Positions 12,681 through 23,187 of a stretch of 41,981 bases of DNA are shown here, piece by piece. A model generated the notes under the pieces. That model saw only the letters and a list, made by a program, of their open reading frames with translations. It did no database searches and had not been told where the DNA came from. The stretch is taken from NCBI RefSeq assembly GCF_001667115.1, contig NZ_LZIJ01000012.1, forward strand, positions 1-41,981, given 5' to 3'. Positions within the stretch are counted from its first letter, which is position 1, and each line of letters begins with the position of its first letter. Position numbers and translations under genes: made by a program. This DNA is from Mycobacterium sp. 852002-51163_SCH5372311 (GTDB lineage Bacteria > Actinomycetota > Actinomycetes > Mycobacteriales > Mycobacteriaceae).

Positions 12681-13316
12681 TCAGTCGCGCAGGACGACGA
12701 CCCGGCGGGACGGCTCCACACCTTCACTTTCGCTACGGACGCCGGCGACCGCGGCGACGGCGTCGTGCACGATCTTTCGCTCGAATGGCGTCATCGGCGA
12801 GAGCTCTTCTCGTTCACCGGTCTCTAGGACCCGGCGCGCCACCTTGTCGCCCAAGGCGGCCAACTCGTCACGACGCCGACGTCGCCAGCTAGCGATGTCG
12901 AGCATCAACCGGCTCCGCACACCGGTCTTCTGGTGTACCGCCAACCGGGTCAGTTCCTGCAGGGCGTCAAGCACCTCTCCCCCGCGCCCGACGAGCTTGT
13001 TCAAGTCGTCGCTGCCGTCGATGCTCACCACCGCGCGGTTGCCCTCGACATCGAGGTCGATGTCGCCGTCGAAGTCGAGCAGATCCAACAACTCTTCCAA
13101 GTAGTCGCCGGCGATCTCCCCCTCGGCGACCAGCCGCTCCTCGAGGTCGTCGGACTGATCGGCCTCGTCGGACTCGTCCGCCTGGTCGGCCTCAGCGGTC
13201 TCGTCGGCTGGGTTGTCGGCTTGCTCGTCACGGCTGTCTGCCGCCGCATCCGGCGCAACATCCTGGGCCGGCAGATCGCTTTCGGCGGCGCGCTCGGTGG
13301 TGTCGGCATCCGTCAT
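12681..13316 (-). CDS. khpB: KhpB/Jag RNA-binding protein
   Basis: 211 residues, Jag/EloR/KhpB family (Rv3920c). The first roughly 60 residues are very acidic and repetitive (runs of Asp, Glu, Ala and Gln), typical of the mycobacterial form. Next comes a KH domain, with the GxxG-type loop in LVGRGGEVLDALQELTRL. The C-terminal R3H domain has the signature arginine and histidine in MTPFERKIVHDAV. The family binds RNA with a KhpA partner and affects cell elongation and division in Gram-positive bacteria. It lies between yidC and rsmG, the standard order from rpmH downstream. The ATG at 13316 agrees with the family. Confidence 0.93.
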   Translation of the reverse strand: MTDADTTERAAESDLPAQDVAPDAAADSRDEQADNPADETAEADQADESDEADQSDDLEERLVAEGEIAGDYLEELLDLLDFDGDIDLDVEGNRAVVSIDGSDDLNKLVGRGGEVLDALQELTRLAVHQKTGVRSRLMLDIASWRRRRRDELAALGDKVARRVLETGEREELSPMTPFERKIVHDAVAAVAGVRSESEGVEPSRRVVVLRD

Positions 13317-13365
13317 GCTGTGTCTCCCTTGCCTGTCTTTTCGGTCTCGCCTGTCTCGGTCCGCG

Positions 13366-14505
13366 TCAGCGCTTGCGCTTCTTCGGTCGTGCGCCAGGGC
13401 GTGGTGTGCGGTTGCTTGGGCCGTTATTCCGTCCGGCCGAACTCGGCTTCTTTGCTTGCGGCTGGGCCACTTCGGTCACTTGTCCGTCGGACGTTTCCAG
13501 CCCCGATTCGGCGCCGGCTTCCCCGTCGGAATCGGTCACTGATCCGACGACCGCTTTCGGCGGTCGTTTGGGCTTGGCACCCGGCGCCGGTGCGTTGGCC
13601 GCCCGGCGGGCAATGGCTTCCTGCCGCTTGGCCTCGTCCTCTTTTTCGATCATCCCGAAGACGTAGTGCTGCTGACCGAAGGTCCAGATGTTGTTGGAGA
13701 ACCAGTACAGGATGATCGCCAGCGGAAGAAACGGGCCGCCGGCGACCACGCCGAACGGAAACACGTACAGCGCAAGCTTGTTCATGATCGCGGTCTGCGG
13801 ATTCGCCGCCGCTTCCGGGCTCTGCCGTGCCACCGATGCCCGGCTGTTGAAGTAGGTCGCGATGCCGGCCAGGATCATCACCGGTAGCCCGACGGCGATC
13901 ACCGCGGGCCGGGAGAACGCCCCGAAGTCGGTGAAGGCTTTGATGCCGGTTGTCTGCGTCATCGTCGCCCCGATGGGCGCGCCGAAAAGGTTCGCGTCCA
14001 GGAAATGTCCGACGTCGCTCGGGCTGAACACGTAGTTGCGCGTGGCGCGGTTCTGGACGACCGTCATCTGCGGTCCACCCACCCCGCCGAACATGCCGCC
14101 GGTGGCTGTCCGGTTGAACGAGCGCAACACGTGATACAGGCCGAGGAACACGGGCAGCTGGGCCAGCATCGGCAGGCAGCCCAGGATCGGATTGAACCCG
14201 TGCTCGCGCTGCAGCTTCTGCATCTCCAGGGCCATGCGCTGACGGTCCTTGCCGTATTTCTTTTGCAGCGCTTTGATCTGCGGTTGCAACTCCTGCATCT
14301 GCCGGGTGGTGCGGATCTGCTTGACGAAGGGCTGGTACAGCAGCGCCCGCAGGGTGAACACCAGGAACATGACCGAGAGCGCCCACGCGAAGAAGTTCGA
14401 CGGTCCCAGCACCGCGGCGAACAGCTTGTACCAAACCCACATGATCGCGGACACGGGGTAGTACACGAAGTCGAGACTGAAAGGATCAAACGGCAAAAGA
14501 CTCAC
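13366..14505 (-). CDS. yidC: Membrane protein insertase YidC
   Basis: 379-residue Oxa1/YidC insertase placing proteins in the cytoplasmic membrane alone or with SecYEG. It has five hydrophobic helices, beginning [19 protein letters not shown] cytosolic hairpin rich in charged residues ([19 protein letters not shown]) and the [10 protein letters not shown] segment follow. The C-terminal roughly 85 residues are polar and end in a strongly basic [12 protein letters not shown] tail. The GTG at 14505 matches the M. tuberculosis start; a GTG at 14529 would add eight residues. The start lies inside the yidD 3' end (20-base overlap), so expression is probably coupled. Confidence 0.95.
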   Translation of the reverse strand: MSLLPFDPFSLDFVYYPVSAIMWVWYKLFAAVLGPSNFFAWALSVMFLVFTLRALLYQPFVKQIRTTRQMQELQPQIKALQKKYGKDRQRMALEMQKLQREHGFNPILGCLPMLAQLPVFLGLYHVLRSFNRTATGGMFGGVGGPQMTVVQNRATRNYVFSPSDVGHFLDANLFGAPIGATMTQTTGIKAFTDFGAFSRPAVIAVGLPVMILAGIATYFNSRASVARQSPEAAANPQTAIMNKLALYVFPFGVVAGGPFLPLAIILYWFSNNIWTFGQQHYVFGMIEKEDEAKRQEAIARRAANAPAPGAKPKRPPKAVVGSVTDSDGEAGAESGLETSDGQVTEVAQPQAKKPSSAGRNNGPSNRTPRPGARPKKRKR

Positions 14506-14785
14506 TCCTGGTGTCCACGTGTTCCGCACCGCATTCGCGGCGCTCGGGTATCGGATCCCATCCTCCCCGGTGCCACGGTCCGCACTTGGCGAGTCTGGCG
14601 GCGGCCAGCCAGCTACCCCGAATCAAGCCGTACTCCGTCAGAGCATCCACGGCGTACTGGCTACAGGTCGGAATGAAGCGGCAGGTCGCCGGCCGCAACG
14701 GCGAAACCATGTGCCGGTAGAGCTGAATGAGGAAAATCAGGCCGCGCGCCACGGCCCTGCCCATCCCGCTCAGCGAGCCCTTCAC
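14486..14785 (-). CDS. yidD: Membrane protein insertion efficiency factor YidD
   Basis: 99-residue YidD (Rv3922c). It has an amphipathic N-terminal helix ([16 protein letters not shown]) and the family signature [15 protein letters not shown], then [24 protein letters not shown], with three conserved cysteines. The family assists YidC-dependent membrane insertion. The GTG at 14785 overlaps the rnpA stop by four bases (GTGA), and the 3' end overlaps yidC by 20 bases. The segment runs rpmH-rnpA-yidD-yidC-khpB-rsmG-parA-parB without large gaps. The C-terminal tail after the signature is variable. Confidence 0.95.
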   Translation of the reverse strand: MKGSLSGMGRAVARGLIFLIQLYRHMVSPLRPATCRFIPTCSQYAVDALTEYGLIRGSWLAAARLAKCGPWHRGGWDPIPERRECGAEHVDTRSESFAV

Positions 14786-15144
14786 CGGGCGGCCCCCGCC
14801 GACTCGAAAGCGCGCCGCAACCCGGCACGTAATTGTTGTTCCAGCCAGGCCGACGACACGTGCCGACTGCTCGGCAACGCACGGATCACCACCAGGTCCG
14901 ATCGATCGAGATCCCCCAGCATGGTCCGCGCAACGTGGCGCAGCCGGCGCGCGACCCGGTGACGCTGCACAGCCGAGCCCACCGACTTGGCAATGATCAG
15001 CCCCACTCGCGGACCTCTGCCGATCCCCTCATCGCTGCCGCGGCGCACGTGCACGATGAGGTCGGGCTGTACGGTACGCATGCCGTACTTCACCGTCTCG
15101 TCGAACTCGGTTGACCGCCTCATGCGGTTATTCGCGGGTAGCAC
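14782..15144 (-). CDS. rnpA: Ribonuclease P protein component
   Basis: 120-residue basic protein subunit of RNase P, which matures the 5' ends of tRNAs. The start is a GTG at 15144 ([14 protein letters not shown]), as in M. tuberculosis. The RNR-like motif appears as [20 protein letters not shown], and the conserved end is [23 protein letters not shown]. It lies 23 bases after rpmH, the near-universal bacterial pair, and overlaps yidD by four bases. The conserved RPSSR-type RNA contact is visible as ALPSSRH. Confidence 0.96.
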   Translation of the reverse strand: MLPANNRMRRSTEFDETVKYGMRTVQPDLIVHVRRGSDEGIGRGPRVGLIIAKSVGSAVQRHRVARRLRHVARTMLGDLDRSDLVVIRALPSSRHVSSAWLEQQLRAGLRRAFESAGAAR

Positions 15145-15167
15145 CGCCCAAGGACCTGGTGTTGCGT

Positions 15168-15311
15168 TCAGGCAGACAGCACACGCCGGCCTTTACGGCG
15201 CCGGCTGGAGACGATCGACCGCCCGGCGCGGGTGCGCATCCGCAGTCGGAAACCATGCACGCGGGCTCGGCGCCGGTTGTTGGGCTGGAAGGTCCGCTTG
15301 CCCTTGGCCAC
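15168..15311 (-). CDS. rpmH: 50S ribosomal protein L34
   Basis: 47 residues, the usual length for L34. It is highly basic, with [20 protein letters not shown] and the C-terminal [13 protein letters not shown]. It starts at the GTG at 15311, with GAGGAGA about seven bases upstream on the minus strand. The open frame runs 17 codons further upstream, but those residues have no L34 similarity. It is the first gene of the minus-strand cluster that runs away from dnaA. Confidence 0.97.
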   Translation of the reverse strand: MAKGKRTFQPNNRRRARVHGFRLRMRTRAGRSIVSSRRRKGRRVLSA

Positions 15312-15604
15312 GGCGTTCTCCTCGTTGTGTACGGCTCGAGTGTCCGAGCCATCCGGCCGCACGCACTTTGCAACTGAGTTGGTCCGCTAGGCGCCCGGGA
15401 TTGGTTGGGGCTTGTCTTGCTACTGGCCGGCGCGGTCCCCAGGCTGACATTTCGGCGTCAGTTCGGGTCGCAGCCGTATCGCCGACTTTCGGGCGACTTT
15501 TTGAGGGTACTGACGTCCGTTCGCCGGGTCAAACCTGGCCTCTCCCAACGCACCACACCCCACCCCGGGGTGTCAGTTGGCGCAAGCCACGCCCGAAAAC
15601 ATTC

Positions 15605-15637
15605 GTTGGCGGCCAACCGAACCCGCGTCCGGTTGGC
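15605..15637 (-). promoter_or_regulatory. Alternating inverted repeats in rpmH leader region
   Basis: GTTGGC (15605-15610), GCCAAC (15612-15617) and GTTGGC (15632-15637) alternate. The middle arm can pair with either neighbour. The second pairing is longer: GCCAACCG at 15612-15619 with CGGTTGGC at 15630-15637. Two mutually exclusive hairpins, about 300 bases before rpmH on the minus strand, could act in RNA or as a protein site. The role is unproven, and no rpmH promoter was located with confidence. Confidence 0.4.
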
Positions 15638-15675
15638 GCGGCCCAAATGAACCTCGGCGTAATGTTGCGAAACTG

Positions 15676-15704
15676 TTGGCAGCCGCACAGAAAACTGTTA
15701 GCTT
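15676..15704 (+). promoter_or_regulatory. Candidate SigA-type dnaA promoter
   Basis: TTGGCA (15676-15681), a 17-base spacer, then TAGCTT (15699-15704, TAnnnT) make a plausible housekeeping promoter. It would give a dnaA leader of about 220 bases that includes the three DnaA boxes. A second -10-like TATGAT (15825-15830) has no matching -35. Confidence 0.55.
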
Positions 15705-15834
15705 CGGTCTCGGACTGGAGCGGCGGTCGACAACTCAGCAAGGATGGCAGAACGACGGGCGCCTAGACGACCTGCACGGGTTGTCTCCAGAACGGAGTCG
15801 TAAGCCGTCGCCGAGCGGCTAGTTTATGATCGTC

Positions 15835-15866
15835 CTGTCCACAGCTGTGGATAAGCATGTGGACAG
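15835..15866. promoter_or_regulatory. Three DnaA boxes upstream of dnaA
   Basis: CTGTCCACA at 15835-15843 (plus), TTATCCACA at 15854-15846 (minus, the exact E. coli consensus) and CTGTCCACA at 15866-15858 (minus) form a tight cluster 66 bases before the dnaA start. This supports DnaA autoregulation and may contribute to origin function. Confidence 0.85.
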
Positions 15867-15931
15867 TTGCTCCGGTCGCTAAAAGCGGTTGTACCCGACC
15901 CTAAATTCGCGAGAACCAGGGAGATGCGTCG

Positions 15932-17488
15932 TTGACCGATGATCCCGGTTCCGGTTTCACAAAAGTGTGGAACGCGGTCGTATCCGAGCTCAACGGTGAG
16001 TCAGATCCAGACGGAGAACCCACCAGCGGTACAACTCTTGTCACCCCGCTGACTCCCCAGCAAAGAGCCTGGCTCAACCTGGTTCAACCACTCACGATTG
16101 TGGAGGGGTTTGCTCTGCTGTCGGTGCCGAGCAGTTTCGTGCAAAACGAAATCGAACGACACCTGCGAACCCCGATCACCGATGCGCTCAGCCGCCGACT
16201 TGGTCAGCAAATCCAACTGGGCGTGCGGATCGCACCGACTGCCGAGAACGACGCCGACGACACCCCCTTCGCTCCGGCCGAGGCATTCGCCCAAGCCGAC
16301 GAGATCGCTACCGACACCGGGATCGACAATCGTCTGGACGGCCTCGAAGGCCTCGACGGTGACGAAGGCTACGAAAACGGTGAGACGCTTGGCAGCGCTC
16401 ACCAGAGCTGGCCGACCTACTTCACCAAGCGCCCCGCCGAATCCGGCAACGGCAGTGGGACGAGCCTCAACCGCCGTTACACCTTCGACACGTTCGTGAT
16501 CGGCGCCTCCAACCGGTTTGCTCATGCGGCGGCGCTGGCGATCGCCGAAGCACCGGCGCGCGCCTACAACCCGCTGTTCATCTGGGGCGAATCCGGCCTG
16601 GGCAAAACGCACCTGCTGCACGCTGCCGGCAACTACGCCCAACGACTCTTCCCCGGCATGCGGGTCAAGTACGTCTCCACCGAAGAGTTCACCAACGATT
16701 TCATCAACTCTCTGCGCGACGACCGCAAAGTCGCGTTCAAACGCAGCTACCGCGACGTCGACGTGCTGCTCGTCGACGACATCCAATTCATCGAAGGCAA
16801 GGAAGGTATCCAGGAGGAGTTCTTCCACACCTTCAACACGTTGCACAACGCCAACAAACAGATCGTCATCTCGTCTGACCGGCCGCCCAAACAACTGGCC
16901 ACCCTGGAAGACCGGCTGCGGACCCGGTTCGAGTGGGGCCTGATCACCGACGTGCAGCCACCGGAATTAGAGACGCGCATCGCCATCTTGCGTAAGAAAG
17001 CGCAGATGGAACGGCTCGCGGTCCCCGACGACGTGCTCGAACTCATCGCCAGCAGCATCGAACGCAACATCCGTGAGCTCGAAGGAGCCCTGATCCGGGT
17101 CACCGCGTTCGCCTCGCTGAACAAGACTCCGATCGACAAAGCGCTGGCGGAGATCGTCCTTCGCGACCTGATCGCCGACGCCAGCACCATGCAGATCAGC
17201 GCGGCGACCATCATGGCCGCCACCGCCGAATACTTCGACACCACCGTCGAAGAGCTGCGCGGGCCGGGCAAGACCCGGGCGCTGGCTCAGTCGCGACAAA
17301 TCGCGATGTATCTGTGCCGGGAACTCACCGACCTGTCTCTACCAAAGATCGGCCAGGCGTTCGGCCGCGACCACACCACGGTCATGTACGCGCAGCGCAA
17401 GATTTTGTCCGAGATGGCGCAGCGGCGTGAAGTCTTCGATCATGTCAAAGAACTCACCACCCGCATCCGTCAGCGGTCCAAGCGCTGA
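15932..17488 (+). CDS. dnaA: Chromosomal replication initiator DnaA
   Basis: 518 residues. DnaA-ATP assembles on DnaA boxes and melts oriC. Domain I (about 1-90, [11 protein letters not shown], then [16 protein letters not shown]) is followed by an acidic, variable domain II linker (about 100-165). The AAA+ domain has Walker [12 protein letters not shown] (about 218-227) and Walker B LLVDDIQF (about 277). Domain IV binds DNA with the signature [14 protein letters not shown] (about 477-490). The TTG start at 15932 (LTDDPGSGF) is the one used in M. tuberculosis. Flanking spacers carry DnaA boxes on both sides. From domain III onward the protein is nearly as in M. tuberculosis. Confidence 0.99.
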   Translation: MTDDPGSGFTKVWNAVVSELNGESDPDGEPTSGTTLVTPLTPQQRAWLNLVQPLTIVEGFALLSVPSSFVQNEIERHLRTPITDALSRRLGQQIQLGVRIAPTAENDADDTPFAPAEAFAQADEIATDTGIDNRLDGLEGLDGDEGYENGETLGSAHQSWPTYFTKRPAESGNGSGTSLNRRYTFDTFVIGASNRFAHAAALAIAEAPARAYNPLFIWGESGLGKTHLLHAAGNYAQRLFPGMRVKYVSTEEFTNDFINSLRDDRKVAFKRSYRDVDVLLVDDIQFIEGKEGIQEEFFHTFNTLHNANKQIVISSDRPPKQLATLEDRLRTRFEWGLITDVQPPELETRIAILRKKAQMERLAVPDDVLELIASSIERNIRELEGALIRVTAFASLNKTPIDKALAEIVLRDLIADASTMQISAATIMAATAEYFDTTVEELRGPGKTRALAQSRQIAMYLCRELTDLSLPKIGQAFGRDHTTVMYAQRKILSEMAQRREVFDHVKELTTRIRQRSKR

Positions 17489-17536
17489 TCCGGCCGTTCA
17501 GCACTCGCTTTTTTCCAAAAAACTTCTCGCACGCGC

Positions 17537-17554
17537 GTCACAGCAGTCACACCG
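17537..17554 (+). promoter_or_regulatory. MtrA-like direct repeats in oriC
   Basis: GTCACAGCA (17537-17545) and GTCACACCG (17546-17554) are adjacent nine-base direct repeats. They match the GTCACAgcg-type repeats reported for the response regulator MtrA at the M. tuberculosis origin. Binding here is inference. Confidence 0.65.
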
Positions 17555-17770
17555 ATGAGCTGTGCACAGCGCTGTGCAGACACCCCGTAAACAACCCGTA
17601 ATCACTCGCAAGGCCGTGTACATCCGCACTTCATCCCCACCGGCCCAACACGAACCACACACCGGCCGCGCTTGTCATCCACAACCCCGCCGCTCCCCTA
17701 GCTGCGTGAAGGCCGAACTGTCCACAACATGCACACCCCTTATTACTGTTACTGAAATCTCTTCGTCATT

Positions 17771-17786
17771 TGTTCTTCGAAGAACA
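17771..17786. promoter_or_regulatory. 16-base palindrome in oriC, with related downstream copy
   Basis: TGTTCTTCGAAGAACA is a perfect palindrome. The half TGTTCTTCGA recurs at 17888-17897 and is followed seven bases later by TCGAGAACA (17905-17913), a second, spaced inverted pair nearer dnaN. It does not match the mycobacterial LexA box (TCGAAC-N4-GTTCGA). It is either an operator for dnaN or an origin-binding site; the protein is unknown. Confidence 0.6.
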
Positions 17787-17963
17787 GGCTTGGGGACACG
17801 CAGCGAAACCGGCCTCGCGAGTGGCTTGACTGCCCGCGTTGTCACCCTTGCCGTTTAGCTTTCAAGTTGGGGCCAGAGGCTCTACGGTTGTTCTTCGACT
17901 GCCTATCGAGAACATTGCGGGGCGGCTAGCCAGTCAACTCGAACTCAATGGTGAAGGGACGCT

Positions 17964-19160
17964 ATGGACGCGGCGACGACAAGAGCCGGCCTCACCGACT
18001 TGAAATTTCGTTTGGTCCGAGAGTCTTTCGCAGACGCCGTGTCCTGGGTGGCCAAAAATCTACCTACCAGACCTACGGTGCCGGTGCTCTCCGGAGTGCT
18101 GTTGAATGGGTCGGACGACGGCCTGACGATCTCGGGATTCGACTACGAGGTGTCCGCCGAGGCGCAGGTTGCCGCCGAAATCGCTTCTCCTGGAAGCGTT
18201 TTGGTCTCCGGTAGGTTGTTGTCGGATATCACCAGGGCGCTGCCGAACAAGCCTGTTGACTGTTATGTCGACGGTAACCGCTTGTCGTTGACCTGTGGCA
18301 ACGCCAGGTTTTCGCTGCCGACTATGGCGGTTGAGGATTATCCCACCCTGCCGACGCTGCCCGAAGAAACCGGAACCTTGCCTTCGGAGTTGTTCGCCGA
18401 GGCGATCAACCAGGTTGCTATCGCAGCCGGCCGTGACGACACGTTGCCGATGCTGACCGGCATCCGGGTCGAGATTTCGGGTGACACGGTAGTTCTGGCC
18501 GCCACCGACAGGTTCCGTCTGGCGGTGCGCGAGCTCACCTGGTCGGCGTTGTCGCCCGACATCGAGGCCTCGGTGTTGGTGCCGGCCAGGACGTTGGCCG
18601 AAGCGGCCAAGTCGGGCATCGACGGCTCGGACGTGCGGCTGTCGCTGGGCGCCGGGATGGGCGTGGGCAAGGACGGGTTGCTGGGCATCAGCGGCAACGG
18701 CAAACGCAGCACCACCCGGCTGCTGGATGCGGAATTCCCGAAATTCCGCCAGCTGCTACCGGCTGAACACACCGCGGTTGCCACCATCGATGTGGCCGAG
18801 CTGACCGAAGCGATCAAGCTGGTGGCATTGGTGGCCGATCGCGGTGCGCAGGTGCGCATGGAATTCGGCGACGGCATGCTGCGGCTGTCCGCCGGCGATG
18901 ACAATGTCGGGCGCGCCGAAGAAGACCTGGCCGTCGACTTCGCTGGCGAGCCGCTCACCATCGCGTTCAACCCGACGTATCTGACCGACGGGCTGGGGTC
19001 GGTGCACTCCGAGCGGGTGTCGTTCGGTTTCACGACTCCCGGCAAGCCGGCTTTGCTGCGCCCCGCTTCTGAAGCCGACCACCCCACAGGCAACGCGCCG
19101 TTCGCCGCCCTGCCGACGGAATACGTCTATCTGTTGATGCCGGTCCGGTTGCCCGGTTAG
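17964..19160 (+). CDS. dnaN: DNA polymerase III beta sliding clamp
   Basis: 398 residues. The dimeric ring tethers DNA polymerase III and other proteins to DNA. The three clamp domains can be followed by their repeats, with PVLSGVLL, the central [12 protein letters not shown] and the C-terminal end [12 protein letters not shown] that forms the binding-pocket edge. The ATG at 17964 ([15 protein letters not shown]) has GAAGGGA upstream and matches M. tuberculosis. It is a few residues shorter than the 402-residue homologue, owing to a shorter loop near residue 380. Its stop is immediately followed by the recF GTG. Confidence 0.98.
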   Translation: MDAATTRAGLTDLKFRLVRESFADAVSWVAKNLPTRPTVPVLSGVLLNGSDDGLTISGFDYEVSAEAQVAAEIASPGSVLVSGRLLSDITRALPNKPVDCYVDGNRLSLTCGNARFSLPTMAVEDYPTLPTLPEETGTLPSELFAEAINQVAIAAGRDDTLPMLTGIRVEISGDTVVLAATDRFRLAVRELTWSALSPDIEASVLVPARTLAEAAKSGIDGSDVRLSLGAGMGVGKDGLLGISGNGKRSTTRLLDAEFPKFRQLLPAEHTAVATIDVAELTEAIKLVALVADRGAQVRMEFGDGMLRLSAGDDNVGRAEEDLAVDFAGEPLTIAFNPTYLTDGLGSVHSERVSFGFTTPGKPALLRPASEADHPTGNAPFAALPTEYVYLLMPVRLPG

Positions 19161-20309
19161 GTGTACGTCCGGCATTTAGGACTGCGCGACTTCCGGTCCT
19201 GGGCGCACGCAGACCTCGAACTGTATCCGGGCCGGACGGTGTTCGTCGGTCCGAACGGTTTCGGCAAAACGAATTTGATTGAGGCACTGTGGTATTCGGC
19301 GACTCTTGGTTCGCACCGGGTGGGGACCGACATGCCTCTGATCCGAACGGGTGCGGCGCGAGCGGTGGTGTCGACGATCGTCGTGAACGAGGGCCGCGAA
19401 TGTGCGGTGGACCTGGAGATTGCCGCCGGGCGCGCCAACAAGGCCCGGCTGAACCGTTCACCGGTGCGCAGCACCCGCGAAGTGATCGGGGTACTGCGCG
19501 CAGTGTTGTTTGCTCCCGAAGACCTGGCTTTGGTGCGTGGCGATCCCGCGGACCGGCGGCGCTATCTAGACGACCTGGCGAGCCAGCGCCGGCCAACCAT
19601 TGCAGCGGTGCGCGCCGACTACGACCGGGTTTTGCGGCAGCGTACCGCCCTGTTGAAGTCGCTGTCCGGGGCACGTCACCGCGGAGATCAAAGCGCGTTG
19701 GACACCCTCGATGTCTGGGACAGCCGGTTGGCCGAGCACGGCGCTGAATTGATGGCGGCGCGCATAGCCCTGACCGACCAGCTGGCACCGCAGGTGGAAA
19801 AGGCCTACCAGCTGTTGGCACCCGGATCGCGATCCGCGTCGATCGGCTACCGCGCCAGCTTGGACATCGGGAGCCAACCGGAGCCCGACCGGGAATACCT
19901 CGAGGCCGCCCTGTTGGCTGAGCTGGCGGCACGGCGTGCCGCCGAGTTGGAGCGGGGCATGTGTCTGGTCGGTCCGCACCGCGACGACTTGGAGTTGCGG
20001 TTGGGCAGTCAGCCCGCGAAAGGCTTTGCCAGCCATGGGGAATCGTGGTCGTTCGCCGTGGCGTTGCGGTTGGCTGCTTACGAGTTGTTGCGTACCGACG
20101 GCGGCGATCCGGTCCTCTTGCTCGACGACGTCTTCGCCGAACTCGATACCGCCCGTCGGCGGGCGCTGGGCGCGGTGGCCGAATCCGCAGAGCAGGTGCT
20201 GGTGACCGCGGCGGTGCTGGAGGACCTGCCGACCGGTTGGGATGCTAGGCGGGTGGCCATCGAGATGCGCGACGACGATTCCGGACGGATGTCGGTGGTG
20301 CAATCGTGA
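19161..20309 (+). CDS. recF: DNA replication and repair protein RecF
   Basis: 382-residue SMC-like ATPase that helps load RecA at gapped DNA. Walker A is [14 protein letters not shown] near residue 33. The ABC signature region is around [21 protein letters not shown], and Walker B is [13 protein letters not shown]. The GTG start follows the dnaN stop with no gap, so the two are probably translated in sequence. The stop overlaps dciA by four bases (GTGA). The frame is complete and length is normal. Confidence 0.97.
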   Translation: MYVRHLGLRDFRSWAHADLELYPGRTVFVGPNGFGKTNLIEALWYSATLGSHRVGTDMPLIRTGAARAVVSTIVVNEGRECAVDLEIAAGRANKARLNRSPVRSTREVIGVLRAVLFAPEDLALVRGDPADRRRYLDDLASQRRPTIAAVRADYDRVLRQRTALLKSLSGARHRGDQSALDTLDVWDSRLAEHGAELMAARIALTDQLAPQVEKAYQLLAPGSRSASIGYRASLDIGSQPEPDREYLEAALLAELAARRAAELERGMCLVGPHRDDLELRLGSQPAKGFASHGESWSFAVALRLAAYELLRTDGGDPVLLLDDVFAELDTARRRALGAVAESAEQVLVTAAVLEDLPTGWDARRVAIEMRDDDSGRMSVVQS

Positions 20310-20863
20310 CCGAGCGCGACACGGGGCCGCAGCCGCTGGAAGTTCCGGGTGAGCTGGCGGGCATCGATTTGGTGCGCCGGACTTTGGAAGAAGCGCGGGC
20401 TGCGGCGCGCGCGCAGGGAAAGGACTCGGGACGCGGCCGTGCGTCATCGCCGACACCGCGCCGCGTCGCGGGCCAGCGGCGCAGTTGGTCTGGCCCCGGG
20501 CCCGATGTGCGTGATCCGCAGCCGCTGGGCAGGGTGGCGCGGGACTTGGCGAAGAAACGCGGCTGGTCTGCGCACGTCGCCGAGGGCACGGTACTGGGTC
20601 AATGGCGGTCCGTGGTCGGTGCGCAGATCGCCGACCACGCCACCCCGACCGGATTGAACGACGGAGTGCTCAGCGTGGCGGCCGAATCGACCGCGTGGGC
20701 AACGCAGCTGCGGATGATGCAAGCCCAGCTGCTGGCGAAGATCGCGGCGGCGGTGGGCAACGGTGTGGTGACGTCCTTGCGAATCACCGGTCCGGCCGCA
20801 CCATCGTGGCGGAAGGGCCCCCGACATATCGCTGGGCGGGGCCCGCGCGACACCTACGGATAG
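20306..20863 (+). CDS. dciA: DciA (DUF721), replicative helicase-associated protein
   Basis: 185 residues, equivalent to Rv0004. A disordered basic N-terminal half (about 25-75, rich in Arg, Ala and Gln) is followed by the DUF721 domain, about 80-175. Landmarks are [32 protein letters not shown] and [22 protein letters not shown]. DciA is the ancestral bacterial partner of DnaB helicase and is needed for replication in mycobacteria. The GTG start overlaps the recF stop. Placement between recF and gyrB is universal in the genus. Confidence 0.94.
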   Translation: MTERDTGPQPLEVPGELAGIDLVRRTLEEARAAARAQGKDSGRGRASSPTPRRVAGQRRSWSGPGPDVRDPQPLGRVARDLAKKRGWSAHVAEGTVLGQWRSVVGAQIADHATPTGLNDGVLSVAAESTAWATQLRMMQAQLLAKIAAAVGNGVVTSLRITGPAAPSWRKGPRHIAGRGPRDTYG

Positions 20864-21033
20864 GGAACCCAGCGGCCTGCGGCGACGTCCAACAAGTGTT
20901 GGACCACGGCGGGCTCAGAGCCGCTAGAACGAAACGGACACCCGTGGCAAACGTCCGGACGCGACCAGAACGGAGATGTCAAGCACACGGCGCAATCAGA
21001 TAGGTAGAAACGCGCCCAGAAAATCGGTGCTGA

Positions 21034-23151
<2,118 letters not shown>

Positions 23152-23187
23152 TGACGTCTCGCGCCAGTCCACCAATCCGAGGAACAC

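Larger units (their letters stand above)
15312..15931. other. rpmH-dnaA divergent intergenic region
   Basis: 620 bases without a credible gene. It holds the leader and promoter region of the rpmH cluster on the minus strand, a set of competing inverted repeats (15605-15637), a dnaA promoter candidate (15676-15704) and three DnaA boxes (15835-15866). The stretch 15400-15600 shows nothing I can assign. Confidence 0.8.
17489..17963. other. oriC: oriC: dnaA-dnaN intergenic region
   Basis: 475 bases without a gene, the position of oriC in mycobacteria. Relaxed DnaA boxes include CTGTCCACA (17718-17726), TCATCCACA (17675-17683) and the TGTGCACAG palindrome area (17560-17579). An AT-richer segment around 17735-17790 is the likely unwinding region. 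It also contains MtrA-like direct repeats (17537-17554) and a 16-base palindrome (17771-17786). The dnaN start has GAAGGGA just upstream. Confidence 0.9.
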
